Source of the DNA: Aeromonas diversa CDC 2478-85
GTDB lineage: Bacteria > Pseudomonadota > Gammaproteobacteria > Enterobacterales > Aeromonadaceae
Length of the DNA: 64,000 bases
Direction of reading: 5' to 3'
NCBI RefSeq assembly: GCF_000819805.1
Contig: NZ_CDCE01000033.1
Location: forward strand, 68,693 to 132,692
Of the stretch, positions 1 through 8,390 are shown in pieces. The number at the start of each line of letters is the position of its first letter. Within the stretch, counting starts at the first letter, position 1. A program made the translations under genes and the position numbers. The notes under the pieces were generated by a model. That model was not told the DNA's origin, made no database searches, and saw nothing but the letters and a program-made list of their open reading frames with translations.

Positions 1-227
1 CCACCGTTTTCACCGTTTCCGCCGTCTTCACCGTTGCCGCCGTCTTCACCGTTGCGACCGTCTTCGCCATTGCTGCCGTCTTTACCGTTGCGACCGTTCT
101 CGCCGGGGAGGGCGTTGTCGCCCAGGTGAGTTCGCTCGCTAGGTTCGAACGTCGGTTTGGTCGGCGGGTGAGTGAGGGCTAGTGAGGGGCAGCAGGTGAT
201 GAGCAGGAGCAGGGGAAAGATACGCAT
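1..227 (-). CDS. Secreted collagen-like (Gly-X-Y) repeat protein, 5' part only
   Basis: The reading frame starts at the ATG complementary to 225-227 and runs off the left edge, so only 75 codons are present. It opens with a hydrophobic signal peptide (MRIFPLLLLITCCPSLA) followed by a short Pro/Thr-rich linker. From about residue 44 every third residue is Gly, in triplets such as GEN, GRN, GKD, GSN, GED and GGN, up to the window edge. This is the sequence hallmark of a bacterial collagen-like triple helix, here polar and rich in Asn, Asp and Glu, without proline. The DNA shows the same periodicity as near-identical 18-base units. Function is unknown; such stalks usually lie at the cell surface. 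The repeat length and C-terminal domain lie outside the window. Confidence 0.7.
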   Translation of the reverse strand, partial: MRIFPLLLLITCCPSLALTHPPTKPTFEPSERTHLGDNALPGENGRNGKDGSNGEDGRNGEDGGNGEDGGNGENG

Positions 228-396
228 ATGATCGGGCCACTTCTCGACGGGGGGATCTGGTGAGGTGAATTCATGGTGTCGCGTCGCGTGCGTTATGCCT
301 CATTTGATACCCATCGGTCAATGCCCATATGGGGCTTTTATGACAGGACTGAGGGATTACAATTCCGGGCTCATTCTCGTTGTCAGGTCTATTGTG

Positions 397-1302
397 ATGA
401 AAAAAACAACAGTTGCGCTGCTTGCCATTGTTCCTGCTCTGCTGATGCCGGCCCATGCCGAATATTTCCACTGGGTCAATTCTAAATATGAGCAGATCAC
501 TTATGGCTGCCAGATGTATAGCCTGAATATGCCGGAAGGGGCGACCCTGTTGGTTGGCCATAATTTCAATAACACTGGCCCCAACGCGGAAGGGTCCGTT
601 TCTGCCGGTATGCTGAGAATCAGCTCCTACATGCAGTCAGATAAAAGCTATCGCGGTTTTGAGCTGCATGGTACCGATGGCCTCATGAATCCTCGCCCCG
701 ATGGCGCCCCGATGTTCATGAAGATCGGCGTGGCGGCGGGGAGCAATCCCGACAATCACATGATGGCCAGGATCACCGATCTAGAGAGAGCCGCCCCCTA
801 TGTCAGCGGTGGCACTCAGGTGAACATGCGCTTCTATAATGACAAAGATCAGCCCATTTATAAGGGTTTCCTGCCGCGCTATCTCTCCTTGTGTGGCAGC
901 ACTCTCCCCTCTTTTGACAGTCTCGTTGGTAATAGAATCAATATTGAGATCAAGGGGCTGAAGGTTCAGTACGAGCGCTTCAACCAGCCCAAGGCGCTGA
1001 GCACCAGCCAGGACCTGGTGGGTGAAGTTCAGCTGGCCTGGGAGAACATGGATAATACTAGTTTCCCGAATCGCCAGCACAAGACCACCCGGATCTTCCG
1101 TGCCGAGAAATTGGCCGATGCCAGCAAGATGAAGTATATCGAGATCGCTCGTCTCGAACCCGTCGAGACGCGTTATATCGATATTTCATCGGATAAGAAT
1201 GCTCTGGTGGTCGGTCAGGAGTATGACTATCAGGTGCGTTATTGCGATCGCTATGAGTTCTGCGACCCGAATAATATTTCGGCCTTGGGCATCGCCCGCT
1301 GA
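397..1302 (+). CDS. Unrecognised secreted protein
   Basis: The ATG at 397 begins a clear Sec signal peptide (MKKTTVALLAIVPALLMPAHA, cleavage after AHA), so the upstream in-frame extension to 265 is unlikely to be translated. The mature protein is about 280 residues. It has scattered Cys residues, including a C-terminal pair around YCDRYEFC. The C-terminal half (about 215-300) reads like a beta-sandwich of fibronectin-III type, with alternating hydrophobics, an RIFR strand and a closing YDYQVRYCD strand; this is an inference from pattern only. Codon use is noticeably more AT-rich than the neighbours. It is flanked by a collagen-like gene transcribed the other way and followed by its own terminator, so it is probably monocistronic. 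I do not recognise the family. Confidence 0.75.
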   Translation: MKKTTVALLAIVPALLMPAHAEYFHWVNSKYEQITYGCQMYSLNMPEGATLLVGHNFNNTGPNAEGSVSAGMLRISSYMQSDKSYRGFELHGTDGLMNPRPDGAPMFMKIGVAAGSNPDNHMMARITDLERAAPYVSGGTQVNMRFYNDKDQPIYKGFLPRYLSLCGSTLPSFDSLVGNRINIEIKGLKVQYERFNQPKALSTSQDLVGEVQLAWENMDNTSFPNRQHKTTRIFRAEKLADASKMKYIEIARLEPVETRYIDISSDKNALVVGQEYDYQVRYCDRYEFCDPNNISALGIAR

Positions 1303-1325
1303 GTATCCAAAAACTGGCACAGTGA

Positions 1326-1350
1326 GGGAGGCTTAGGCCTCCCTTTTTAT
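1326..1350 (+). terminator. Rho-independent terminator after the secreted protein
   Basis: A perfect 7-bp stem GGGAGGC / GCCTCCC with loop TTAG is followed by TTTTT, 24 bases after the stop at 1302. Confidence 0.85.
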
Positions 1351-1399
1351 TATTTGCTCTGGTTGTGATGCCGAGATTTCATTGCGTGCACTCTGAGAA

Positions 1400-1873
1400 T
1401 CAGGTGGCGCCGGCATCCCTGTCTTGGCGCCGAAAGAGGTTCTTCCAGAGGGCATCGAATCCGCGCACGTCGAACTCACGGCCATTGACCATGATGCTGG
1501 TCGCCTTGGCCATGTCGGTGGCGATGGCATGGGCCTCCTGGCCTGTAACAAGGCGCCAGCAGATGTTATAGCCCCCTTTTTGCTGCTGCATGTGCTCGGC
1601 CGCGTAGTGCTTCTCGCCGACGAGCATGGTGTCGTCGCACGTCGGGTCATTGCCAATGCCGACCATGAAGGCGCTTCTCTCCTTGCCGTGTTCATAGATG
1701 ATGCCCGAGACGCCGTCGCTATAGATGGCGCTGGTGGTGCTCTGCTCCCCTTGCCCCTGTTGGATGAGCTTCCAGCGGTTGGTATCTTTGCCGGCCACGC
1801 TCAACACCTCGTATTGAGCGCAGCCTGCGAGAGCGGCTGCCATCATCAGCACGCCTGTCTTCATGTACTTCAT
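1400..1873 (-). CDS. Small lipoprotein of unknown function
   Basis: The chosen start at 1873 follows AAGGA at a 9-base spacing; ATG at 1882 and 1864 are alternatives. The N-terminus MKYMKTGVLMMAAALAGC is a classical type II signal peptide with lipobox LAGC, so the protein should be membrane-anchored through a lipidated Cys18. The mature part is about 140 residues, with Cys in the TCDD and NICWR segments that could form a disulfide, and no domain I recognise. It is divergent from the pentapeptide-repeat gene, with a roughly 230-base spacer between them. No function is claimed. Confidence 0.7.
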   Translation of the reverse strand: MKYMKTGVLMMAAALAGCAQYEVLSVAGKDTNRWKLIQQGQGEQSTTSAIYSDGVSGIIYEHGKERSAFMVGIGNDPTCDDTMLVGEKHYAAEHMQQQKGGYNICWRLVTGQEAHAIATDMAKATSIMVNGREFDVRGFDALWKNLFRRQDRDAGAT

Positions 1874-2100
1874 CTTATCCATTCCTTTGCTTGCGGTCGG
1901 TCGATTGGGCTTCAATGGGTGCCTGTCGGCTTGTGAGGCGACGCAGTGTAAGTGTCGCCATAAGGGGCGTCCATTCCCTGACTGGTGGGTGGCCACGCCA
2001 GGGCCTCGAGGTGCCGCGCTTATGCGCGGCGGCGTGTTACTCTTGCCTCTTTCATTACACCGAGTGCCGAGCTTCGGAGCAGTTAAAGAGGGGTTACACC

Positions 2101-2703
2101 ATGACGACACAGTGGAGTGACGATGAGTTTTGCCTGGGGCGCCGTTTTAGCGGGCTCGAGTTGGCCGAGAGCCGTCACGAAGGGATCGAGTTTGAAGAGT
2201 GCCACTTCACCCAGTGCGACCTCTCGGGGGCACAGTTCAGGCGCTGCACCTTCGTCAATTGCACCTTTACTGGCTGCAACCTGAGCATGGTGGACTTCGC
2301 CTGGTCCACGCTCTTCGACGCTACCTTCACCGAATGCAAGCTGGTGGGCGTCGACTGGACGCGCCTGACCTGGGCTCCCTATCACAGGGATTTTGGCCTG
2401 CGTTTTCAGCTTTGCCTCCTGCATCACGCCTCCTTCTTCGGGCTCACCCTGCAGCGACTGGTGCTCGAGGAGTGTGGTCTCCATGATGCCGATCTGCGTG
2501 ATGCCGACCTGACTCAGGCCTGCCTGAGGGGGAGCGACTTCTCCCGAGCCCAGTTTCGCAAGACCAGGCTGGGAGGCGCCGACTTCAGCGACGCCACCGG
2601 CTATGACATCGACGTGCGGGAGAACGAGGTCAAAGGGGCCCGTTTCTCCCGCTTCGAGGCGCTCGCCTTGCTGGAGTGCCTGGGGCTAGAGCTGGTGGAT
2701 TGA
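2101..2703 (+). CDS. Pentapeptide-repeat protein
   Basis: The protein has 200 residues, starting at the ATG at 2101 behind a GAGGGG Shine-Dalgarno. From about residue 29 to 110, and again from 125 to 165, it has pentapeptides of the A(D/N)LXX type with central Leu or Phe, for example CDLSGAQFRRCTF, LHDADLRDADL and GSDFSRAQF. These predict a right-handed quadrilateral beta-helix split by a less regular linker. That two-block layout and the length (Qnr proteins are about 218 residues) resemble Qnr/MfpA DNA-mimic proteins. However, many Aeromonas pentapeptide proteins have no known role, and no resistance function can be inferred from sequence alone. It stands alone, convergent with the downstream gene. 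Confidence 0.75.
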   Translation: MTTQWSDDEFCLGRRFSGLELAESRHEGIEFEECHFTQCDLSGAQFRRCTFVNCTFTGCNLSMVDFAWSTLFDATFTECKLVGVDWTRLTWAPYHRDFGLRFQLCLLHHASFFGLTLQRLVLEECGLHDADLRDADLTQACLRGSDFSRAQFRKTRLGGADFSDATGYDIDVRENEVKGARFSRFEALALLECLGLELVD

Positions 2704-2711
2704 GCGGGCCC

Positions 2712-3350
2712 TTAGCCGAGCAGGTTGGCCGCACCCTGGCCCGCCTTGAGGGCCGCGATTCCGAGGGCGGTAAACCAGCCCAGGGTGGCGGTCAGCAGGG
2801 TATAGCCACCGGCGATCAGCAGGCCGTCGCGCTGCAGCATGCCGGCGGCGAGGAACAGGATGCACCAGGCCGGCAGGGTGTTGGTGAACGGAATGGCACC
2901 GAGCGGCAGCATCAGCAGCAGGGCGGCGGCCACGATCAGCAGGCCGTTGACCCGGTTGATGGCGGGGCTCTCGCTGAGTATCAGCAGGCGGGGGCGGATG
3001 TAGCGATCGAGCCTGGCCAGCAGGGCGGCACCCTTGTGCAGGGTGGCCTTCAGCTGGTCGGTGGCGAAGTGGCGCTCCATCAGGATGCGGGGCAGCCAGG
3101 GCACCCGATTGAGGGCGATGCCGATACCGATCAGCAGGATCAGCAGACCAAAGGGGGTGCTGACGCCTGGGATGGAGACCGGCAGCAGGAAGGGCACGGT
3201 GAGCAGCAGGCAGAAGAGCAACATACCCTGCTCGCCGATCAGCTCCAGCATCTGGCGCAGGCTGACCCGCTCCCCCTGCAAGGCGTGCGCCGTGCTGGTG
3301 AGGGTGGTCGATAGGGTCGTCTTGGGGTCGTTCAGGGGGGCCGATGTCAT
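2712..3350 (-). CDS. ExoD-family (exopolysaccharide synthesis) membrane protein
   Basis: This 212-residue protein has a soluble N-terminal helix pair (RQMLELIGEQG) followed by hydrophobic segments near residues 42-80, 134-160 and 165-200. A short proline-containing loop (LLPVSIPGVSTPFG) sits between the first membrane segments. This arrangement and the SIPGVSTPFG motif are typical of the ExoD family, named after a rhizobial gene needed for exopolysaccharide and alkaline tolerance. The biochemical role is not established for the family. The start ATG has GAGGAT upstream. The stop lies only 9 bases from that of the convergent pentapeptide gene. Confidence 0.75.
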   Translation of the reverse strand: MTSAPLNDPKTTLSTTLTSTAHALQGERVSLRQMLELIGEQGMLLFCLLLTVPFLLPVSIPGVSTPFGLLILLIGIGIALNRVPWLPRILMERHFATDQLKATLHKGAALLARLDRYIRPRLLILSESPAINRVNGLLIVAAALLLMLPLGAIPFTNTLPAWCILFLAAGMLQRDGLLIAGGYTLLTATLGWFTALGIAALKAGQGAANLLG

Positions 3351-3428
3351 GGGGCATCCTCAGGGGGCGGGCACCATGCCTGCCGTTCGCGCGCAGCTTA
3401 GCCAGTGACGGTGAACGGCCCATGAATG

Positions 3429-3455
3429 AAAAGGGCCCGCATCAGGCGGGCCCGT
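3429..3455 (-). terminator. Terminator of add
   Basis: Read on the minus strand, an 8-bp stem GGGCCCGC / GCGGGCCC is followed by TTTTC, immediately after the add stop. Confidence 0.8.
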
Positions 3456-3468
3456 CATCGGCGCGGGA

Positions 3469-4473
3469 TCAGGCGCGGGCGGCGCAGCGCTCGGCCAGGG
3501 CCTGCTTCTCGGCGTCGCCGAGGAAGGCCAGGGTCAGGCCGTTCTGTTGGGCCTGACGGATCTCGGCAGCGCTGAGGCCGACGGCCGGGGCGGCCACCTC
3601 ATACTCATGGGGCAGCTCGATCCCCTCGACCGCCGGATCATCGGTGTTGAGGCAGGCGAGGATGCCGTGAGCCAGGAACTGGCGGATCGGGTGGCGCTCG
3701 AAGCTCTCCACCGTGCTGGTTTGCACGTTGGAGGTGAGGCAGGACTCGATGCCGATGCGACGCTCGGCGAGATAATCCATCAGGCGCGGATCCTCAATGG
3801 CCTTGACCCCGTGACCGATACGCTCGGCGCCGAGATCCTGGATCGCCTGCCACATGCTCTCGGGGCCTGCGGCCTCACCGGCGTGGACTGTGACTCGCAG
3901 GCCGGCATCGCGCACCCGGCGGAAGTGCTCGGTGAAGAGCTCACCGGGGAAGCCCAGTTCGTCGCCGGCGAGATCGATAGCGACCAGGGCATTGGCATGG
4001 GCGAGGCAAGCCTCCAGCTCGCGGCGGCACTGCTCGGTGCCGAAGGTGCGGCTCATGATGCCGATGAGGTTGGCCTGCACGCCGAAGTCACGGCAGCCGG
4101 CACGAACCCCGTCGACCACCGCCTCGACGACCCCCTGCGGATCGAGCTTGTGAGCCATGGCCATATAGGCGGGGCTAAAGCGCAGCTCGGCATAGTCGAT
4201 GCCGGCGCGTAGCAGATCCTCGGCGTTCTCGTAGGCGACCCGGCGGCAGGCGTCGTAGTCGGCCAGCACGGCAACCCCCCAGTCCAGCTTCTTCAGGAAG
4301 GCCACCAGACTCGGTTCGTTTTCGACGATCTGCACGTGGGGGCGCAGCGCCTCCAGCTCATCGGCCGGCAGGACAATGTTATGGCGACGGCCGAGCTCCA
4401 GTATGGTTTGGGCGCGGATGTTGCCGTCCAGGTGACGATGCAGGTCGGTAAGGGGAAGCGAGCGGTCGATCAT
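3469..4473 (-). CDS. add: Adenosine deaminase
   Basis: This 334-residue enzyme of purine salvage hydrolyses adenosine and deoxyadenosine to inosine and deoxyinosine plus ammonia in the cytoplasm. The zinc-binding and catalytic motifs are all present: LHRHLDGN (H12, H14), HAGE in the middle, then SCLTSN and NTDDP near the C-terminus. Length matches the E. coli enzyme (333). The start at 4473 is chosen over longer in-frame options because it has AGAAGG upstream and begins directly before the conserved [10 protein letters not shown] segment. It is flanked by its own terminator and one from yidA, so it is probably a single-gene unit. Confidence 0.93.
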   Translation of the reverse strand: MIDRSLPLTDLHRHLDGNIRAQTILELGRRHNIVLPADELEALRPHVQIVENEPSLVAFLKKLDWGVAVLADYDACRRVAYENAEDLLRAGIDYAELRFSPAYMAMAHKLDPQGVVEAVVDGVRAGCRDFGVQANLIGIMSRTFGTEQCRRELEACLAHANALVAIDLAGDELGFPGELFTEHFRRVRDAGLRVTVHAGEAAGPESMWQAIQDLGAERIGHGVKAIEDPRLMDYLAERRIGIESCLTSNVQTSTVESFERHPIRQFLAHGILACLNTDDPAVEGIELPHEYEVAAPAVGLSAAEIRQAQQNGLTLAFLGDAEKQALAERCAARA

Positions 4474-4534
4474 GAGGGGCCTTCTTCTAATAAATCTGCC
4501 TGTAGTGGCTGACATTCTAGGGAGGGATGGGGGA

Positions 4535-4567
4535 AAAGATAGCCTGCCAGGGGAAGTTCTGGCAGGC
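4535..4567 (-). terminator. Terminator of yidA
   Basis: A 9-bp perfect stem GCCTGCCAG / CTGGCAGGC with an 8-base loop. On the minus strand the stem is followed by TATCTTTT. Confidence 0.7.
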
Positions 4568-4608
4568 AATTCTTCGGGCCGTGACGGGAATCGTTTTTAC
4601 CGCAAGAC

Positions 4609-5418
4609 TCAGTGGCCGAGCACGAAACGCTCGATGGCGAGGGCGACGCCGTCCTCGTCATTGCTGGCCGTGATGTGATCCGCCATGGCCTTGAGCTCCT
4701 CGGTGGCGTTGCCCATGGCGATGCCGAGACCGGCATACTCGATCATGTGGCTGTCGTTACCCGCATCCCCCATGCAGATCACCTGCCCCTGCGTGAGACC
4801 CAGATGCTCGGCCAGGGCCGCCACCCCGGCACCCTTGTGGCTCTCGCGGTTCATGATCTCGAGGAAGAAGGGGGCGCTCTGCACCACTGTGTACTCCCGA
4901 TGCAGCTCAGCCGGCAGACGGGCGATGGCCGGGGCGAGCAGCTCGGGCGGGTCGACCAGCATCACCTTCAGGATCTCCTCCTCGGGGGAGAGCTCGGCGA
5001 AGTCGAGCAGGGTGATGGGAAGATCGTTGAGGCGCGATTCGTGCTCTGTGTAGTGGTTCAGGGCCGGGGTGATCAGGCCCCGTACCGGGGAGAAGGCGTG
5101 CACGTTGACCCCGAGCCCGGCGGCCAGGCTGGCGATGTGGCTCGCATCGCGGCCGCGCAGAGACTGGCTGCGGATGACGCTGCGGTCGGCCGCCCGCTGC
5201 ACCAGGGTGCCGTTGTAACAGATGACGTAGTCCTCTTCCCCCATCATGCCGAGCTCCTCCAGATAGGCGCTCATCCCCTCCAGGGGGCGGCCGGAGGCGA
5301 GCACGACGGTCACTCCCTGCTGGCGGGCGGCGGCGATGGCGGCCTTGTTGCGCGCGGAGATCTGCTTCTGATGGTTGAGCAGGGTTCCATCCATGTCGAG
5401 GGCGATCAGTTTGTACAT
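4609..5418 (-). CDS. yidA: Cof-type HAD sugar phosphatase YidA
   Basis: This 269-residue HAD-superfamily phosphatase contains motif I DMDGTLL (nucleophile D8, acid/base D10), motif II ASGRP, the type IIB cap in the middle, and the motif IV region CMGDAGNDSHMI. The E. coli homologue dephosphorylates sugar phosphates such as erythrose-4-phosphate and alpha-glucose-1-phosphate. Similarity is visible across the whole length, for example SAPFFLEIMNRESHKG against the E. coli SAPYFLEILDKRVNKG. It sits downstream of the FapA-like gene on the same strand with a 68-base gap. Confidence 0.88.
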   Translation of the reverse strand: MYKLIALDMDGTLLNHQKQISARNKAAIAAARQQGVTVVLASGRPLEGMSAYLEELGMMGEEDYVICYNGTLVQRAADRSVIRSQSLRGRDASHIASLAAGLGVNVHAFSPVRGLITPALNHYTEHESRLNDLPITLLDFAELSPEEEILKVMLVDPPELLAPAIARLPAELHREYTVVQSAPFFLEIMNRESHKGAGVAALAEHLGLTQGQVICMGDAGNDSHMIEYAGLGIAMGNATEELKAMADHITASNDEDGVALAIERFVLGH

Positions 5419-5486
5419 ACGTCAACTACCTGATGAAGAGGGCGGGGAGGGCAGAGTCTACTCAAAAGCCGCCGCCGATGCGACGA

Positions 5487-7172
5487 TCAGTGAGTGGCCT
5501 TGGCGGGCATGTTCCAGGGCTGTAGCTGGGCCTTGCCCTCCTGGATATGGATGCGGCAGGGCCCATGCTCGCTCTGGGCCCGGTAGGTGAGATCGGCCAG
5601 CTCCACTTCGACGCCGGGGTAGAGGCGCACTGTGGCGGTGACGTGGATGGTGCCGAGCACGGCCGCCAACTCGTCATGCAGCTCTTCGAGGGCGCCGTTG
5701 ACTTCCTTCAGGCGAGCCATGTGGTGTTCCCTCTGCTCCTTCAGGCGCAGCAGCAGGGCACGATCCCGTTTCTCCTGGGGGAGCTTGACCAGCTTGATCA
5801 GAAGCGCCTGCAGCTTACCCAACATGGCCTGGGTTTCACTCTTCTCCTGAGTCAGCTCTTGCTCTTGCGAGTGGAGGGCGAAGTAACCCCCGAGCACCTG
5901 CAGCCGGGTATGGTTGGCCGCCAGGGCGCCGATGATGGGGGCCTGGATGCTCTCGTTGGCGATGGCGAGGCCGCCGAGCAGGGTACCCTTGCGACCGCTG
6001 GCATCGCCGACGATCAGGCTTTTACCCGCCCGGCAGTAGCAGTGCGAGACCTGGTTCTGGATCAGCAGATCCTGATCGGACTCCAGGCTGGCGTATTGGG
6101 CGAAGGCGACCGTCAGGTTGCCCTGGGCACTGAGTCGGCAGGTGAAGGCCTTGTGGTCTGTGGTGCGATGGCCGATGGCCCCGTGCTTGATGGCCAGGTG
6201 GCCACCGGCCTGCACCTGGGCGGATTCGACGAAGCCACCGATGGCGACGTCACCACTCGCGGTCACCTTCATGCCCGGCTCGACATCCCCTGTGATGATG
6301 AGGCTGCCATTGAAATCCACATGCCCGTGCTTGGCGTCCACCGACTTGATGGTCAGCAGGTTGTCCACCACCATGGTGTTCTTGTCGTGCCTCGGCATGC
6401 CGGCCCGCTGGGCCACCAGCAGATTGGGATTGCTGGCGCTGATCTCGCTCCCCTCTCCGGCGATGAGGGGGGCATCCTTACCCGGTTTGGGAGGGAGGGG
6501 TTGCCCCTGCACGTTGACGCCGGCCTCTCCCTCCGTGGCCGGGTGGCGCCGCAGCAGAGGCGTGCCGGCCTGCACCGTGGTGAAGGTACCGAGATCGCGC
6601 AGGTCGACACGTCCGTGATCCAGCTCGCGGGGCTTGAGCACCCGTTCTGCCAGGGTCTCGACCAGGGGCTCGAAGCGACAGTCGAGGCCATTCTTGGCCG
6701 GCGTGCCGCGGGCGATGGGCAGCACCTGTTCACTACCGGCCGGGGCATGGTGCATCACGGCCACCGCTTGGCGCTCCAGATCGGGGCTCTGCCCCACAGT
6801 GATGCCGGCCGCGGCCATCGCCTCTTGCAGCCGTTCAAGGGTGAGAGGCTCACCGCCCCAGTCGGCCACCACGGTGGCGTAGGCCGTCATCTTGTCCTTG
6901 TCGATCTGGATCTTGAGTTGGGCATCGCGGCGGGCGGCTATGCAGAAGCGGTCAATGGGGGCGGGGACTTCATGGGCGGCCTGCAGGGCATTGAGGCGGG
7001 CCACCGCCTGCTTTATCCCCTCAAGTTGAGGCTGCCAGCGGTGCCAGGGGGAGGACTTGAGCAGAGCCTGAAGCTGGTTTTCGCTGCAACTGGTTGCGTT
7101 CTTGAGACGCAGAAATAGTTTCTCTTGGTCCTCATTGTCGGACCCCGTCTCCAGCCAGCTCTGATCCAGCAT
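5487..7172 (-). CDS. FapA (DUF342) family protein
   Basis: This 561-residue protein has a strong Shine-Dalgarno (GGAGGG) before the ATG. The central region (about 230-400) contains the DUF342 beta-helix pattern, with repeated Gly-flanked strands such as GNLTVAFAQY, GSLIITGDVEPG and GDVAIGGFVESA. A predicted coiled coil follows (about 425-510, QEQELTQEKSETQAML onward), then a C-terminal beta segment. FapA-type proteins are annotated as flagellar-assembly or polymer-binding factors; in Vibrio one member influences localisation of a phosphotransferase component. No flagellar genes are nearby, so a flagellar role is not supported here. Confidence 0.75.
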   Translation of the reverse strand: MLDQSWLETGSDNEDQEKLFLRLKNATSCSENQLQALLKSSPWHRWQPQLEGIKQAVARLNALQAAHEVPAPIDRFCIAARRDAQLKIQIDKDKMTAYATVVADWGGEPLTLERLQEAMAAAGITVGQSPDLERQAVAVMHHAPAGSEQVLPIARGTPAKNGLDCRFEPLVETLAERVLKPRELDHGRVDLRDLGTFTTVQAGTPLLRRHPATEGEAGVNVQGQPLPPKPGKDAPLIAGEGSEISASNPNLLVAQRAGMPRHDKNTMVVDNLLTIKSVDAKHGHVDFNGSLIITGDVEPGMKVTASGDVAIGGFVESAQVQAGGHLAIKHGAIGHRTTDHKAFTCRLSAQGNLTVAFAQYASLESDQDLLIQNQVSHCYCRAGKSLIVGDASGRKGTLLGGLAIANESIQAPIIGALAANHTRLQVLGGYFALHSQEQELTQEKSETQAMLGKLQALLIKLVKLPQEKRDRALLLRLKEQREHHMARLKEVNGALEELHDELAAVLGTIHVTATVRLYPGVEVELADLTYRAQSEHGPCRIHIQEGKAQLQPWNMPAKATH

Positions 7173-7273
7173 ACACCCTCCTTAGTCTGGAGCAGTATCT
7201 TGAGTATTTGCTAAAGGGGTCAATGACGTTGTCCCAAATCGGTGATCTGCTGCAGGATCTGGCATAAAAAAAC

Positions 7274-7300
7274 GAAAAAGACCCCGAATGGGGCCTTTTC
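7274..7300. terminator. Bidirectional terminator
   Basis: AAAAG-A-CCCC-GAAT-GGGG-C-CTTTT forms a symmetric stem with A and T runs on both sides. It lies just downstream of the minus-strand SlyB-like gene. Confidence 0.75.
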
Positions 7301-7316
7301 TTTCTGCTGGCGTGAC

Positions 7317-7790
7317 TCAGTTGATGACGGCGACGTTGACTCGACCGTTCCCCTGGCTCATGCGTACCTTGGCACCCGGCTGGAACTTGGCGTCCGCCTT
7401 CTGGACCACGGCGATGACTTCGCCCGTGTCCTTGCGGATCTCCAGCTCGACCCCATCGACCTGGTTTAACTTGTCGTTGACGGCCTTACCGGCTGCTGCA
7501 CCCGCGATGGCGCCACCGGCGGCGGCGATATCGCGACCCGTGCCCCCGCCGACTGTGCTACCCAGCAGGCCACCGACCACGGCACCGCCAATGGTGCCGA
7601 GCAGACCGCTGTCATCGGCCTGGATCTTGACCGGACGCACGGCCTGGATGGTGCCATAGGTGACGGTCTGCACCTGCTTGGCGCGATCGGCGGTGTAGAC
7701 ATCGCCGGAGTAGATGTCGCTATTGGCGCAGCCAGCCAGGGCGGCGGCGATCAGGGTCAGCAGGGTCAGTTTCTTGCTCGTATTCAGCAT
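7317..7790 (-). CDS. SlyB-like glycine-zipper outer-membrane lipoprotein
   Basis: A type II signal peptide with lipobox ALAGC (Cys21) is followed by a soluble segment, then a glycine-zipper pair of helices (about 60-105) with Gly every third or fourth residue (GTIGGAVVGGLLGSTVGG, AAAGGAIAGAAAG), and a C-terminal beta domain. This matches the SlyB/Pcp family of 150-160 residue envelope lipoproteins. In enterics slyB is PhoP-regulated and supports outer-membrane stability. No such regulator site is visible here. It has its own terminator and is probably monocistronic. Confidence 0.82.
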   Translation of the reverse strand: MLNTSKKLTLLTLIAAALAGCANSDIYSGDVYTADRAKQVQTVTYGTIQAVRPVKIQADDSGLLGTIGGAVVGGLLGSTVGGGTGRDIAAAGGAIAGAAAGKAVNDKLNQVDGVELEIRKDTGEVIAVVQKADAKFQPGAKVRMSQGNGRVNVAVIN

Positions 7791-7886
7791 GGTGAGTCAC
7801 CCTCTTAAAAATTGTTCAACATTTGGACGCTTCCACTCTACCCCTGTCGCGCGCAGAGGCAAATCTGAAATCTGTAACCAAGTGTG

Positions 7887-8375
7887 TTAGGCGCGCGCCT
7901 CCTGGCTCTCGGCGTCGATGGCGAAGTGGAGCGTCTTCTCCAGCACGTTGCGCGGCTCACCCGGGCCGAAATACTCGGCCTCGACGGCGACCAGTTGATA
8001 GCCTAGCCGCTCGTAGAGGCGGTTGGCCAGGTTGGCCGGATCCACGGTGAGCCTGGCCCTGTGGATCCCCTGTTTGCGCAGCTGCCACTCCAGCTCCTCC
8101 AGCAGCCGCTGGGCCAGCCCCTGGCTGCGTGCTTCGGGCACCACCGCGAGGGAGAGTATCCAACCCAGCTCGGCATCTTCACCGAGCCCTCCCAGCACAT
8201 AGCCCAGCAGTTCGCCCTCCCGCTCGGCCACGATCAGCAGATCAGGCCAGAGATCCAGCGCCTGGCGGAAGAAAAAAGAGGGGTAAACGGGATCGCCAAA
8301 CACCCGTGACTCGATCTGCCAGATGGCGTGCAGATCGGCGGTGTGGGCCAGGCGGATGATGGGCGATGCGGTCAT
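7887..8375 (-). CDS. GNAT-family N-acetyltransferase
   Basis: This 162-residue protein has the acetyl-CoA binding core: a beta-4 strand with LAVVPEARSQGLAQRLLEEL (motif A, about residues 77-96) and motif B YERLGYQLV near 124. It is closest in style to RimI-like and small-molecule acetyltransferases; the substrate cannot be read from sequence. The start has GAGGAA upstream. It lies 15 bases downstream of the next minus-strand gene, suggesting a two-gene unit. Confidence 0.82.
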   Translation of the reverse strand: MTASPIIRLAHTADLHAIWQIESRVFGDPVYPSFFFRQALDLWPDLLIVAEREGELLGYVLGGLGEDAELGWILSLAVVPEARSQGLAQRLLEELEWQLRKQGIHRARLTVDPANLANRLYERLGYQLVAVEAEYFGPGEPRNVLEKTLHFAIDAESQEARA

Positions 8376-8390
8376 GACGGTTCCTCAAAC

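Noticed and set aside
1-130. CRISPR array suggested by repeats at the left edge
   Set aside because: Units are contiguous, in frame and translate to Gly-X-Y triplets; there are no spacers.
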